Positions 1-8,308 of a stretch of DNA of 64,000 nt are shown one piece after another (within the stretch, counting starts at the first letter, position 1; each line of letters starts with the position of its first letter). Source of the DNA: Acerihabitans arboris (GTDB taxonomy: Bacteria; Pseudomonadota; Gammaproteobacteria; Enterobacterales; Enterobacteriaceae). The stretch is from contig NZ_WUBS01000006.1 in the NCBI RefSeq assembly GCF_010131535.1, forward strand, positions 124,001 to 188,000. The letters run 5' to 3'. The position numbers were made by a program, and so were the translations under genes. Below the pieces are notes generated by a model, which searched no databases, was not told the DNA's origin, and was given only the letters and a program-made list of their open reading frames with translations.

Positions 1-2007
1 GTCGATGACCACGCCGGTATTATCGAACTGCCGGCGGATGCCCCGGTCGGCGCCGATATCCGTGATTACCTGAAGCTTGACGACCGTATTATTGATATCA
101 GCGTCACACCTAACCGTGCCGATTGCCTGGGCCTGCTGGGTATCGCCCGCGACGTGGCCGTGGTTAACCGCCTGCCGCTGGACATACCGCAGATTGACGC
201 CGTGGCGGCGGAGATCCCGGACCGGCTGGAGATCCGCGTCGACGCCCCCGAAGCCTGCCCGCGCTATTTGGGCCGCGTGGTCAAGGGCATCAACGTCGCC
301 GCGCCGACCCCGCTGTGGATGAAGGAAAAACTGCGCCGCTGCGGCCTGCGTTCGGTGGATGCGGTGGTGGATATCACCAACTTTGTGCTGCTGGAATTGG
401 GACAGCCGATGCATGCGTTTGATCTGCAGCGCATCGAAGGTGGTATCGTGGTACGCATGGCGGAAGAGGGCGAATCCCTGACCCTGCTGGACGGCACCAA
501 GACCGCCCTGCGCAGCGACACCCTGGTGATTGCCGATCGGCAGAAGGCGCTGGCGCTGGCCGGTATTTTCGGGGGTGAATTCTCCGGCATCGGCACCGAT
601 ACCCAGGATGTGGTACTGGAATGCGCCTTTTTTAATCCGCTGGCCATCGCAGGCCGCGCGCGCCGCTACGGCCTGCATACCGACGCCTCCCATCGTTATG
701 AGCGTGGCGTGGACCCGGCGCTGCAGCATCGGGCGATTGAACGCGCGACCGGGTTGCTGATCGCTATCTGCGGCGGCCGGCCGGGACCGGTTATCGATGT
801 AACCGCGCCATCCGCGCTGCCGCGTCAGGCCACCATCACCCTGCGTCGCGAGAAGCTCGATCGCCTGATTGGCCATCGGATTGAGGATGCGGATGTCAGT
901 GACATCCTGGCGCGCCTGGGGTGCGGCGTGACCGCCGGGCTAGACAGCTGGCAAGCGGTGGCGCCGACCTGGCGTTTCGATATGGAGATTGAGGAAGACC
1001 TGGTGGAGGAGGTTGCCCGGGTCTTTGGCTACAATAACATTCCCAATGTGCCGATCCGCGCCAACCTGGAAATGACCCGGCACCAGGAAGCGGCGCTGCC
1101 GCTTGACCGGGTGAAAACGCTGCTGGTGGATCGGGGTTATCAGGAGGCGATCACTTACAGCTTTGTCGATCCGAAGATACAATCCCTGCTGCACCCCGGC
1201 CAGGAGGCGTTATTGTTGCCAAGCCCAATCTCGGTTGAGATGTCCGCCATGCGGTTGTCCCTGTGGAGCGGACTGGTCGGCGCGGTGGTTTACAATCAGA
1301 ACCGCCAGCAAAATCGGGTTCGTCTGTTCGAGAGCGGGCTGCGCTTTGTTCCTGATAAAACAGCGGACCTCGGTATTCGTCAGGATCTTATGCTGGCGGG
1401 TGTGATTACCGGCCCGCGTTTTGACGAACATTGGGACCTCGCGCGCCAACCGGTGGACTTTTACGATTTAAAAGGGGATCTTGAATCATTACTTGAACTT
1501 ACCGGCAAAGTTGCCGATATTGAATTCAGGCCCGAACATAATCCCGCTTTACACCCAGGCCAGAGCGCGGCATTGTATCTGGCTGGGGAACATATTGGAT
1601 TTATTGGTGTTATACATCCAGAACTGGAATCAAAGCTGGATTTAAATGGCCGTACCCTGGTGTTTGAACTACTCTGGGATAAGGTTGCAGCGCGCAAAGT
1701 ACCTGAAGCCAGCGACATTTCGCGCTTCCCGGCAAACCGCCGCGATATCGCTATCGTGGTGGCTGAAAGCGTCCCTGCAGCAGATATTATGGCAGAGTGT
1801 AAGAAAGTTGGCGCAAATCAGGTAGTTGGCGTAAACTTGTTTGATGTGTACCGGGGGAAGGGTGTAGCGGAAGGTTTTAAGAGCCTGGCTATCAGCCTGA
1901 TATTACAGGATACCGCTCGTACACTGGAAGAAGAGGCTATTGCCGCGACCGTGGCTAGATGCGTGGCGGCACTAAAACAGCGATTCCAAGCATCCTTGAG
2001 GGATTGA
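1..2007 (+). CDS. pheT: phenylalanine--tRNA ligase beta subunit, 5' truncated by window edge
   Basis: Charges tRNA-Phe with phenylalanine as the beta chain of the cytosolic (alpha-beta)2 synthetase. The reading frame is open from base 1 (starting [11 protein letters not shown]), so the true start lies upstream; about 668 residues are visible, against roughly 795 for the E. coli protein. The fragment begins within the N-terminal tRNA-binding/B1 region, runs through the B3/B4 editing domain ([10 protein letters not shown], then FDLQRIEGG) and the B5 and catalytic-like core, and ends in a ferredoxin-fold anticodon-binding domain ([12 protein letters not shown] to the C-terminus). ihfA follows after 4 bases, the usual pheST-ihfA arrangement. 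Identification is by family resemblance over the whole length. Confidence 0.97.
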   Translation, partial: VDDHAGIIELPADAPVGADIRDYLKLDDRIIDISVTPNRADCLGLLGIARDVAVVNRLPLDIPQIDAVAAEIPDRLEIRVDAPEACPRYLGRVVKGINVAAPTPLWMKEKLRRCGLRSVDAVVDITNFVLLELGQPMHAFDLQRIEGGIVVRMAEEGESLTLLDGTKTALRSDTLVIADRQKALALAGIFGGEFSGIGTDTQDVVLECAFFNPLAIAGRARRYGLHTDASHRYERGVDPALQHRAIERATGLLIAICGGRPGPVIDVTAPSALPRQATITLRREKLDRLIGHRIEDADVSDILARLGCGVTAGLDSWQAVAPTWRFDMEIEEDLVEEVARVFGYNNIPNVPIRANLEMTRHQEAALPLDRVKTLLVDRGYQEAITYSFVDPKIQSLLHPGQEALLLPSPISVEMSAMRLSLWSGLVGAVVYNQNRQQNRVRLFESGLRFVPDKTADLGIRQDLMLAGVITGPRFDEHWDLARQPVDFYDLKGDLESLLELTGKVADIEFRPEHNPALHPGQSAALYLAGEHIGFIGVIHPELESKLDLNGRTLVFELLWDKVAARKVPEASDISRFPANRRDIAIVVAESVPAADIMAECKKVGANQVVGVNLFDVYRGKGVAEGFKSLAISLILQDTARTLEEEAIAATVARCVAALKQRFQASLRD

Positions 2008-2011
2008 ACCT

Positions 2012-2308
2012 ATGGCGCTTACTAAAGCTGAAATGTCAGAATACCTGTTTGAAAAGCTCGGGCTGAGCAAACGGGATGCCAAAGAGATAGTGGAACTGTT
2101 TTTTGAAGAAGTCCGGCGAGCGCTGGAAAATGGCGAGCAGGTGAAATTATCTGGTTTTGGTAATTTTGACCTGCGCGACAAAAATCAACGTCCAGGGCGT
2201 AATCCGAAAACCGGTGAAGATATCCCTATCACTGCCCGTCGGGTGGTGACCTTTCGTCCGGGGCAAAAGTTGAAAAGCCGTGTCGAGAATGCCTCACCTA
2301 AAGAGTGA
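2012..2308 (+). CDS. ihfA: integration host factor alpha subunit
   Basis: Forms the IHF heterodimer with IhfB, which binds specific sites in the DNA minor groove and bends DNA sharply in recombination, replication and transcription. The protein has 98 residues, the family's usual length. It starts [18 protein letters not shown], and the DNA-binding beta arm with the intercalating proline is seen at [12 protein letters not shown] (about residues 64-75). The ATG lies 4 bases after the pheT stop, so it is translated from the pheT transcript and probably also from a promoter inside pheT as in relatives (not visible here). A strong terminator follows at 2328-2354. Confidence 0.98.
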   Translation: MALTKAEMSEYLFEKLGLSKRDAKEIVELFFEEVRRALENGEQVKLSGFGNFDLRDKNQRPGRNPKTGEDIPITARRVVTFRPGQKLKSRVENASPKE

Positions 2309-2327
2309 TGTATTGTCAGTCATCAGA

Positions 2328-2354
2328 AAGGCCGCCATGGGCGGCCTTTTTTTT
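2328..2354 (+). terminator. Rho-independent terminator of pheT-ihfA
   Basis: Perfect 9-bp GC-rich stem (2328-2336 with 2340-2348), 3-base loop, followed directly by a run of T. It closes the pheT-ihfA unit 20 bases after the ihfA stop. Confidence 0.93.
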
Positions 2355-2381
2355 CGTCGCGCGCCGGCGCCGTCAGTTTTT

Positions 2382-2453
2382 CGTAAGGTAATGGCGTGTT
2401 TATCGTAAAGGCGGCGTTGTCTGATAGTGGGGCCTGATGCCCACTGCTATAAC
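2382..2453 (+). promoter_or_regulatory. promoter block of first DUF2502 gene, shared with its paralogue
   Basis: Three short elements recur in the same order before both DUF2502 genes: CGTAAGGTAATG (2382-2393), TGATAG (2422-2427) and TGCTATAAC (2445-2453). The last is a good extended -10 element (TGnTATAAC). The 20-base gap between TGATAG and TATAAC is identical at both loci, so TGATAG may be an operator rather than a -35. The elements are seen directly; the function is inferred from their conservation between the paralogues. Confidence 0.5.
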
Positions 2454-2488
2454 GGCAGCAAATCGTATCTGTGCCACAGGTTGAGATG

Positions 2489-3262
2489 ATGAAAAAGGCC
2501 ACTTTATTATGTGCGCTGGCGCTGCTAATGCCCTGCGGCGCGCTGGCGGATGTGTATATCAGCACCAATGGTCCAGGCATGGTGATTAACCTCGGCAGCC
2601 AAGATCAGCGCGGTTATTTCTGGGATGGCGACGAGTGGCGTCCGCCGCATTGGTGGTACGATCACCGCGGCCGGCACGTCGGCGAGCGTAACGTGCGCGG
2701 CTGGTATTGGGACGGTTACCAATGGCGTACGCCGCAGTGGTGGTACGATCACGAGGATGATGATATCGGCGATCGCAACGATTTCGGCTGGTATTGGGAC
2801 GGCGGACGCTGGATAGAAGATATGCCTGAAGGCATGCGAAACGAACGGGGCCAGTATTGGTATAACGGCATCTGGACGATTGCGCCGCCTCCCGGCTATG
2901 GCCGGCGCGTTCGTGGCTACCCTGGGCCTGGGCCGCGCCGCCAGCAGGTCTTTTCCACATGGGATCATGACAACCGGCGCGATAACCGTCCGCGGCAGAA
3001 CGGCGGCGGCCAGCCGCAGCAGGGCGGCCATGACAATCGACCGCGGCAGAACGGCGGCGGCCAGCCGCAGCAGGGCGGCCATGACAATCGACCGCGGCAG
3101 AACGGCGGCGGCCAGCCACAGCAGGGCGGCCATGACAATCGTCCGCGGCAAAACGGCGGCGGCCAGCCACAGCAGGGCGGCCATGACAATCGTCCGCGGC
3201 AGAACGGCGGCGGCCAGCCGCAGCAGGGCGGCCATGAAATTATCAAGCCCAAGCCGCATTAA
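2489..3262 (+). CDS. exported DUF2502 (YpeC-like) protein with C-terminal tandem repeats
   Basis: A secreted protein of unknown function, about 257 residues. A signal peptide (MKKATLLCALALLMPCGALA) precedes the mature start DVYIS. The middle contains four or five aromatic repeats of the form GxYWDGxxWR..WW..H..xxxGxRN, typical of the DUF2502 / YpeC family. The last third is five copies of a 17-residue unit, DNRPRQNGGGQPQQGGH, rich in Gln, Gly and Asn and probably disordered. The start is chosen at the ATG giving MKK after the weak ribosome site AGGTTGAG; the ATG just before it is also possible, and an in-frame start at 2471 would spoil the signal peptide. A paralogue lies 180 bases downstream with a similar promoter. 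The family is better supported than any function; an envelope or stress role is only a guess. Confidence 0.8.
   Translation: MKKATLLCALALLMPCGALADVYISTNGPGMVINLGSQDQRGYFWDGDEWRPPHWWYDHRGRHVGERNVRGWYWDGYQWRTPQWWYDHEDDDIGDRNDFGWYWDGGRWIEDMPEGMRNERGQYWYNGIWTIAPPPGYGRRVRGYPGPGPRRQQVFSTWDHDNRRDNRPRQNGGGQPQQGGHDNRPRQNGGGQPQQGGHDNRPRQNGGGQPQQGGHDNRPRQNGGGQPQQGGHDNRPRQNGGGQPQQGGHEIIKPKPH
2981..3235 (+). repeat. five tandem 51-bp coding repeats
   Basis: Five head-to-tail units of exactly 51 bases at 2981, 3032, 3083, 3134 and 3185, each coding for DNRPRQNGGGQPQQGGH. The units differ only at a few synonymous positions, which suggests recent expansion and likely copy-number variation between strains. 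The length is a multiple of three, so the host reading frame is kept. Confidence 0.97.
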
Positions 3263-3278
3263 CATAGCATTGCGCCCG

Positions 3279-3301
3279 GCCCGGCAGCCGGGTTTTTTTT
3301 T
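3279..3301 (+). terminator. terminator after first DUF2502 gene
   Basis: Short stem CCCGG / CCGGG (3280-3284 with 3288-3292) followed by nine T, 17 bases after the stop codon. Confidence 0.85.
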
Positions 3302-3352
3302 GCCGATCGCCGTGAGCAGCCAGGATTAAGTGTAAGTATTCCGTCTGGTTAG

Positions 3353-3413
3353 CGTAAGGGTAATGCAAATCCACCCATGCCTGATAGTGATGCTTTTCGA
3401 CGACTGCTATAAC
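3353..3413 (+). promoter_or_regulatory. promoter block of second DUF2502 gene
   Basis: Repeats the elements seen before the first paralogue: CGTAAGGGTAATG (3353-3365), TGATAG (3382-3387) and an extended -10 TGCTATAAC (3405-3413), again with 20 bases between TGATAG and TATAAC. The flanking sequence has diverged, so conservation of these blocks suggests shared control. Confidence 0.5.
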
Positions 3414-3443
3414 CATTAGCAAACGAATTCAGGGAAACAGAAT

Positions 3444-3935
3444 ATGAAGCAAAAAGCAGCATTATTGGCGATGGCCCTGTTGGTAACGCCTAGTGCGCTA
3501 CCCCTTGGCGCAATCGCCGGGGTGTCGGTCAATATCAACGCGCCGGGCGTTTCGGTACGGATCGGCGAGCGGAATGACCGCGGCTACTATTGGGACGGCT
3601 ATGACTGGCGCACGCCTGCCTGGTGGCGCGGCCATCAGGGCAAGCATTTAGGTGAACGCAACAAGCACGGCGAATACTGGGACGGCGGCCGCTGGTCGCC
3701 AAAACCGCCCGCCGGGCACGGTAACCGCGACAAGACGCGCCAACAGCCTGCCGCTCATAAAACTTCATCCCATAACACCGGCGGCGGGCCTAATGCCAAT
3801 CTCCAGCAGAATGGCGGCAACGGTAAGCAAGGGCAGGCGCGGGCCGGACATGACGGCAAAAACCAGGATAATAAAAGCCAGGATGGCAAGAATCAGGGAA
3901 CCGCCGGCGAACCGATAAAACCGCCGCAACAATAA
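3444..3935 (+). CDS. exported DUF2502 (YpeC-like) protein, second paralogue
   Basis: A secreted protein of unknown function, 163 residues. A signal peptide (MKQKAALLAMALLVTPSALP...IAG) leads into GVSVNINAPGVSVRIGERN, then two DUF2502-type aromatic units (GYYWDGYDWRTPAWWRGH and GEYWDGGRW). The C-terminal half is polar and low in complexity, rich in Asn, Gln, Lys and Gly (for example KNQDNKSQDGKNQG), but lacks the exact tandem repeats of its neighbour. The ATG at 3444 follows AGGGAAACAG, an acceptable ribosome site. It probably arose by local duplication followed by divergence of the tail. It has its own promoter block and terminator. Confidence 0.8.
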   Translation: MKQKAALLAMALLVTPSALPLGAIAGVSVNINAPGVSVRIGERNDRGYYWDGYDWRTPAWWRGHQGKHLGERNKHGEYWDGGRWSPKPPAGHGNRDKTRQQPAAHKTSSHNTGGGPNANLQQNGGNGKQGQARAGHDGKNQDNKSQDGKNQGTAGEPIKPPQQ

Positions 3936-3975
3936 TAACAGCAGAAAGAGTATTGACCTTTTTGGTCTTTTACGC

Positions 3976-4016
3976 CGGCGCCTTCAGGTCTCCCCCTGTT
4001 CGGGCGCCGTTTTTTT
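3976..4016 (+). terminator. terminator after second DUF2502 gene
   Basis: Seven-bp stem CGGCGCC / GGCGCCG (3976-3982 with 4003-4009), a 20-base loop, then seven T. Confidence 0.8.
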
Positions 4017-4195
4017 ACCCGATGCGCCCCAGAACCCGGTATTCCAGCGGCGCGGGATCCGGCTAGGCTGGCGCCGCCTGAGCCGTACCGATGGTTTCCC
4101 CCCATTTTTCGCGCTACCGCTTTGCCGTTAATCCCGGTAGGATAAAGGCCGTTTCGCCATGCTTTTGATTACCTTATATTACCGGACCTCAAGCG

Positions 4196-5200
4196 ATGAC
4201 GCCGTCAAACGATTCTCTGTTCAGCGATCTTAAATATCGGCAATATCGCCACGATACCGTACGCATACGCGCGCTAGCGCTGTTCTTGCTTATCGCCCTG
4301 CTGATAAGCCTGTGCGCCGGGGAAGTCTGGTACTGGCCGACCCGGTGGCTTGACGATACGGCCAGGGTTTTTATCTGGCAATTGCGGCTGCCGCGCGCCC
4401 TGGCGGTGATGGCCGTCGGCGCCGCCCTGGCGCTTGCCGGCGCCGCGATGCAGAATATTTTTGAAAATCCGCTGGCCGAACCGGGGCTGCTGGGCGTGGC
4501 CAACGGCGCCGGCGTGGCGCTGACCCTCGGCGTGCTGCTTGGCCGGGGGCTGATACCGGTATGGGGGCTAGGCCTGTGCGCCGTGGGCGGCGCGCTGGCG
4601 GTCACGCTATTGCTGCTGTGGTTCGCCAGGCGCCGCGCCTCCAACGCCCGGCTACTGCTGGTCGGCGTCGCGCTCGGCATCGTGTGCAGCGCGGTGATGA
4701 CCTGGGCGGTCTATTTCAGTACCAGCCTGGATCTGCGCCAATTATTGTACTGGATGATGGGGGGCTTTGGCGGCGTGGACTGGCGCGACAAATGGTTGGT
4801 CCTGTCCCTGCTGCCGTTTATCATCTGGCTATGCCTGCAGGGCCGGGTCATGAACCTGCTGGCGCTGGGCGAGCAGCAGGCGATGCAGTTGGGCCTGTCG
4901 GTGTTTATCTGGCGTAATCTGTTTGTACTGGCCTTTGGCTGGATGGTGGGCATCAGCGTGGCCCTGGCCGGGGTGATCGGTTTTATCGGCCTGGTGGTGC
5001 CGCATATTTTGCGCTTGTGGGGATTGACCGATCATCGCCGGCTGCTGCCCGGCTGCGCGCTGGCCGGCGCCGGCGTACTACTGCTGGCGGACGTGATTGC
5101 CCGCATCGCATTGTATTCCGCCGAGCTGCCGATAGGCGTGGTCACCGCCACCCTCGGCTCGCCGATATTTATCTGGCTATTAATCCGGATAAGGGGATAA
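4196..5200 (+). CDS. btuC: vitamin B12 ABC transporter permease BtuC
   Basis: Inner-membrane channel of the cobalamin importer BtuC2D2F; moves vitamin B12 from periplasmic BtuF into the cytosol. The protein has 334 residues and about ten hydrophobic segments. It matches the FecCD-type permease family, with [19 protein letters not shown] (coupling to periplasmic protein), [20 protein letters not shown] and the C-terminal [20 protein letters not shown] that contacts the BtuD ATPase. It heads a btuC-btuE-btuD unit of usual enterobacterial order. No cobalamin riboswitch is evident in the 180 bases upstream. BtuF is not in the window. Confidence 0.96.
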   Translation: MTPSNDSLFSDLKYRQYRHDTVRIRALALFLLIALLISLCAGEVWYWPTRWLDDTARVFIWQLRLPRALAVMAVGAALALAGAAMQNIFENPLAEPGLLGVANGAGVALTLGVLLGRGLIPVWGLGLCAVGGALAVTLLLLWFARRRASNARLLLVGVALGIVCSAVMTWAVYFSTSLDLRQLLYWMMGGFGGVDWRDKWLVLSLLPFIIWLCLQGRVMNLLALGEQQAMQLGLSVFIWRNLFVLAFGWMVGISVALAGVIGFIGLVVPHILRLWGLTDHRRLLPGCALAGAGVLLLADVIARIALYSAELPIGVVTATLGSPIFIWLLIRIRG

Positions 5201-5256
5201 GCTTGTGCCCAAGAGGTTAAGCTGCTGATTTTACCTGTAACCTGTAGGAGATTCAG

Positions 5257-5808
5257 ATGACTGATACTATTTTTACCCTGCCGCTGAAAACCATTACCGG
5301 GGAGACCACCACCCTGGAAAATTATAAAGGCTCGGTACTGCTGATTGTCAACGTCGCCTCGAAATGCGGCCTGACCGATCAATACGAGGGGCTTGAAAGC
5401 CTGTATAAGTCCTGGCATGCGCAGGGACTGGAAGTATTGGGATTTCCCTCCAATGAATTTGCCGGCCAGGAGCCCGGCAGCGACGACGAAATTTTGGCGT
5501 TTTGCCGCGGCACCTTTGGCGTCGAATTTCCCATGTTCAGTAAAATCGAAGTCAACGGCGCGCACCGCCACCCGCTGTACCGGGCGCTGATTGCCGCGAA
5601 AGCCACGGCGATAAAACCTGAAGGCAGCGCATTCTACGACCGCCTGGCGGGAAAAGGCCGCGCGCCAAAACAGCCACAGGATATTTTATGGAATTTCGAA
5701 AAATTCCTGGTGGGGCGTGACGGTACCGTTATCGAGCGCTTCGCGCCGGATATGACACCGCGGGATCCCATTATCCTCGATGCCATCAAACGGGCCTTGG
5801 CCAAATAA
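5257..5808 (+). CDS. btuE: thioredoxin/glutathione peroxidase BtuE
   Basis: Cysteine-type peroxidase of the glutathione peroxidase family that reduces hydrogen and lipid peroxides; despite its name it is not needed for B12 transport. The protein has 183 residues. The peroxidatic Cys37 lies in NVASKCGLTDQYEGL, and the family motifs GFPSNEFAGQEPG and WNFEKFLVGRDG are present; no selenocysteine is used. The ribosome site TAGGAG lies 7 bases before the ATG. It sits between btuC and btuD, 14 bases before the latter, as in E. coli. Confidence 0.95.
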   Translation: MTDTIFTLPLKTITGETTTLENYKGSVLLIVNVASKCGLTDQYEGLESLYKSWHAQGLEVLGFPSNEFAGQEPGSDDEILAFCRGTFGVEFPMFSKIEVNGAHRHPLYRALIAAKATAIKPEGSAFYDRLAGKGRAPKQPQDILWNFEKFLVGRDGTVIERFAPDMTPRDPIILDAIKRALAK

Positions 5809-5822
5809 ACGGCGTCCCGTCG

Positions 5823-6623
5823 ATGCGGCCGTCGTCGTGTTTAACTCTGCGCCAGGTCTCAGTGCCGCGCCGTCTTGCGACCATATCGGCCCAGGTCTCG
5901 CCCGGCAGCCTGATTCATATCATCGGACCTAACGGCGCGGGCAAAAGCACGCTGCTGGCCTGTATCGGCGGCCTGATGCCGGCGGCGGGCGACATCAGCC
6001 TGCTCGGCAGGCCGGTGGCCCAGTGGCATGGCGCTGATTTAGCCCTGCGGCGGGGCTATCTGTGCCAGCAGGCGTTGCCTTATGCCGCCATGCCGGTATT
6101 CCAGTACCTGATGCTGCACCAGCCGCACAATGCCGACGAGGCGGCGGTCGATCGGACAGTCGGCTATCTGGCCGCGGCGTTGTCCCTGGGGGACAAGCTC
6201 AATCGCCCGCTAAACCAGTTGTCAGGCGGTGAATGGCAACGGGCCAGGCTCACGGCGGCGTTATTGCAAATCTGGCCGGCCGTTAATCCCCTGGCGACCC
6301 TGCTGCTGCTCGATGAACCCGCCGCCAGCCTGGATATCGCCCAGCGCGTGGCGCTCGATGCCCTGCTGGCGGAGTTAACGGACGCCGGTATCGCCGTGCT
6401 GGCCTGCGCGCACGACCTTAACCATACCCTGCATCATGCCAGCCGGGTATGGCTGATGTCGTCGGGCAACCTGGCGGCGCAGGGCAGCGTGGGGCAGGTG
6501 ATGCGCCCCGACGTCCTGTCGCCGGTGTTCGGCGTGGATTTCACCCTGCTCCAGGCCGGCGGGCGCCGCTGGCTGGTGGCATCAGGCGCGCCGTCGCAGG
6601 TCGTCTCGGGTGCTTTTTGCTAA
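5823..6623 (+). CDS. btuD: vitamin B12 ABC transporter ATPase BtuD
   Basis: Cytosolic ATPase that drives cobalamin import through BtuC. The protein has 266 residues. The Walker A is GPNGAGKST (about residues 37-45), the signature LSGGEWQR, the Walker B LLLLDEP and the switch histidine HDLNH, all intact. The annotated ATG at 5823 gives a protein slightly longer than the E. coli one (249) and lacks a strong ribosome site, so a later start is possible. The gene follows btuE closely and is followed after 32 bases by nlpC. Confidence 0.95.
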   Translation: MRPSSCLTLRQVSVPRRLATISAQVSPGSLIHIIGPNGAGKSTLLACIGGLMPAAGDISLLGRPVAQWHGADLALRRGYLCQQALPYAAMPVFQYLMLHQPHNADEAAVDRTVGYLAAALSLGDKLNRPLNQLSGGEWQRARLTAALLQIWPAVNPLATLLLLDEPAASLDIAQRVALDALLAELTDAGIAVLACAHDLNHTLHHASRVWLMSSGNLAAQGSVGQVMRPDVLSPVFGVDFTLLQAGGRRWLVASGAPSQVVSGAFC

Positions 6624-6655
6624 GCATGGTTAACCTATCAAGTCATGAGCATACA

Positions 6656-7123
6656 ATGAGACGGATGTCCTTCTGGCTATTGGCCGCGACGTTACTGATT
6701 ACCGGCTGTAGCCACCATGCGCCAAGCCCGGATCCGCGGCTGGCCGATGCCGGCGAGGTGAAATCGCGCCTCCACGCACAGCTGCGCCAATGGCACGGCG
6801 TACCCTATCGCTATGGCGGACTGGACCAGGGCGGGGTGGACTGCTCCGGTTTTGTCTTCCGCACCTTCAGGGATCGTTTCGCCATCATCTTGCCGCGCAC
6901 CACCGAGGCGCAGGCCGACATCGGCACGCGTATTTCGCGGGATGATCTGCTGCCGGGCGATCTGGTCTTTTTCAAAACCGGCAGCGGCAGCAACGGGCTG
7001 CATGTGGGCATCTACGATACCGACGACCTTTTTATCCATGCCTCGACCAGCCGCGGCGTCGTCCGTTCATCGCTGAACAATGTCTATTGGCGTAAAGCCT
7101 ATTGGCAGGCGCGGCGCATTTGA
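6656..7123 (+). CDS. nlpC: NlpC/P60 family lipoprotein NlpC
   Basis: Predicted outer-membrane lipoprotein with a papain-like NlpC/P60 fold, expected to cut peptide stems of peptidoglycan. The protein has 155 residues. The lipobox ITGC follows a short signal (MRRMSFWLLAATLL). The catalytic Cys63 lies in GGVDCSGFVF and His116 in GLHVGIYD; GDLVFFKTGSG and VYWRKAYWQARRI are family hallmarks. The start at 6656 is set by the signal peptide; the longer upstream frame would bury it. It lies between btuD and lplA. Confidence 0.95.
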   Translation: MRRMSFWLLAATLLITGCSHHAPSPDPRLADAGEVKSRLHAQLRQWHGVPYRYGGLDQGGVDCSGFVFRTFRDRFAIILPRTTEAQADIGTRISRDDLLPGDLVFFKTGSGSNGLHVGIYDTDDLFIHASTSRGVVRSSLNNVYWRKAYWQARRI

Positions 7124-7159
7124 TCGGCGGGCCGGACGTCTTCGCGATCGGAGAAGAAT

Positions 7160-8176
7160 ATGTCAACCTTGCGTTTATTGCTGTCTGATTCCTACGATCC
7201 CTGGTTCAATCTGGCGGTGGAAGAGTGCATCTTTCGCCAAATGCCGGCTACCCAGCGGGTGCTGTTTTTATGGCGCAACGCCGATACCGTGGTGATTGGC
7301 CGCGCGCAGAACCCCTGGAAAGAGTGCAATACCCGGCGTATGGCGCAGGATAACGTCAAACTGGCGCGGCGCAGCAGCGGCGGCGGCGCGGTATTTCATG
7401 ATTTGGGCAATACCTGCTTTACCTTTATGGCCGGCAAGCCCGGTTACGACAAATCCATTTCGACCCAAATCATCCTTAACGGCCTGCGGGATATGGGCAT
7501 CGCGGCCACCGCCTCGGGGCGCAACGATCTGGTGCTGGCGACCCCGGACGGCGAACGTAAATTCTCCGGCTCCGCGTATCGCGAAACGGCGGACCGCGGA
7601 TTTCACCATGGCACGCTGCTGCTGGACGCCGATCTCGACCGCCTGGCGTTGTATCTTAATCCCGACCCGAAAAAACTGCAGGCCAAAGGGATCACGTCAG
7701 TACGCGCAAGGGTAGCCAATCTGGTCGAGGTGATGCCCGCCGTCGAGCACCATCTGCTGTGCCGCCATCTCCAGGCCGCATTCAGCCAATGGTATGGCGA
7801 GCCGGTGGAGCCAGAGGTCATTTCACCGCAAAGCGTCCCGGACCTGCCGGGTTTTGCCGCGCTGTTTGCCAGGCAAAGCAGCTGGGAGTGGAACTTTGGC
7901 CAGGCCCCTGCGTTCAGCCAGGTCCTGGATACCCGGTTTAGCTGGGGCGGAGTGGAACTGCATGTCGACGTGGAGCACGGCGCGATCGCCCGCGCCCGGT
8001 TATTTACCGACAGTCTTAATCCTACCCCCCTGGAAGCGCTGGCCCAGGCGCTGCCGGGCGTGGCCTACCGGCCCGCAGATATGGCGCTGGTTTGCCATCG
8101 GATAATGGCCGATTTCCCGCAGGAACGGGCGTCGCTCGCGGAATTTACCGCCTGGCTGACCGCCACCGTGCGCTAG
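7160..8176 (+). CDS. lplA: lipoate--protein ligase A
   Basis: Activates exogenous lipoate with ATP and attaches it to the E2 and H proteins of the 2-oxoacid dehydrogenases and glycine cleavage system. The protein has 338 residues, the two-domain E. coli-type length. The lipoyl-AMP binding loop [15 protein letters not shown] (about residues 71-85), [13 protein letters not shown] and [21 protein letters not shown] are all present, and the C-terminal accessory domain is complete. Start ATG 7160 follows GGAGAAG. In E. coli lplA lies elsewhere (near serB), and ydiV occupies this position next to selO, so the location is a rearrangement. Confidence 0.96.
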   Translation: MSTLRLLLSDSYDPWFNLAVEECIFRQMPATQRVLFLWRNADTVVIGRAQNPWKECNTRRMAQDNVKLARRSSGGGAVFHDLGNTCFTFMAGKPGYDKSISTQIILNGLRDMGIAATASGRNDLVLATPDGERKFSGSAYRETADRGFHHGTLLLDADLDRLALYLNPDPKKLQAKGITSVRARVANLVEVMPAVEHHLLCRHLQAAFSQWYGEPVEPEVISPQSVPDLPGFAALFARQSSWEWNFGQAPAFSQVLDTRFSWGGVELHVDVEHGAIARARLFTDSLNPTPLEALAQALPGVAYRPADMALVCHRIMADFPQERASLAEFTAWLTATVR

Positions 8177-8308
8177 CGGGGCCTCGGGCGGGTGCTCAGG
8201 GACAAACCGGCCCGCGCGGCGCAAGGCCGGGCAAACTTCGCGCCAAATCAATCCAGGCCGTCGCCATATATGCCGCCGGACGTTCTACACTTGTATAAGG
8301 AGGCAACC

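Noticed and set aside
2981..3235. CRISPR-like array
   Set aside because: Units are contiguous with no unique spacers and are translated in frame.
2525..3265. Long minus-strand and other-frame open frames across the DUF2502 repeats (up to 246 codons)
   Set aside because: Created by the GC-rich repeat itself; no ribosome site or family resemblance, and the plus-strand frame has a signal peptide and known family.
4017..4195. Cobalamin riboswitch before btuC
   Set aside because: No B12-box-like conserved core could be recognised.
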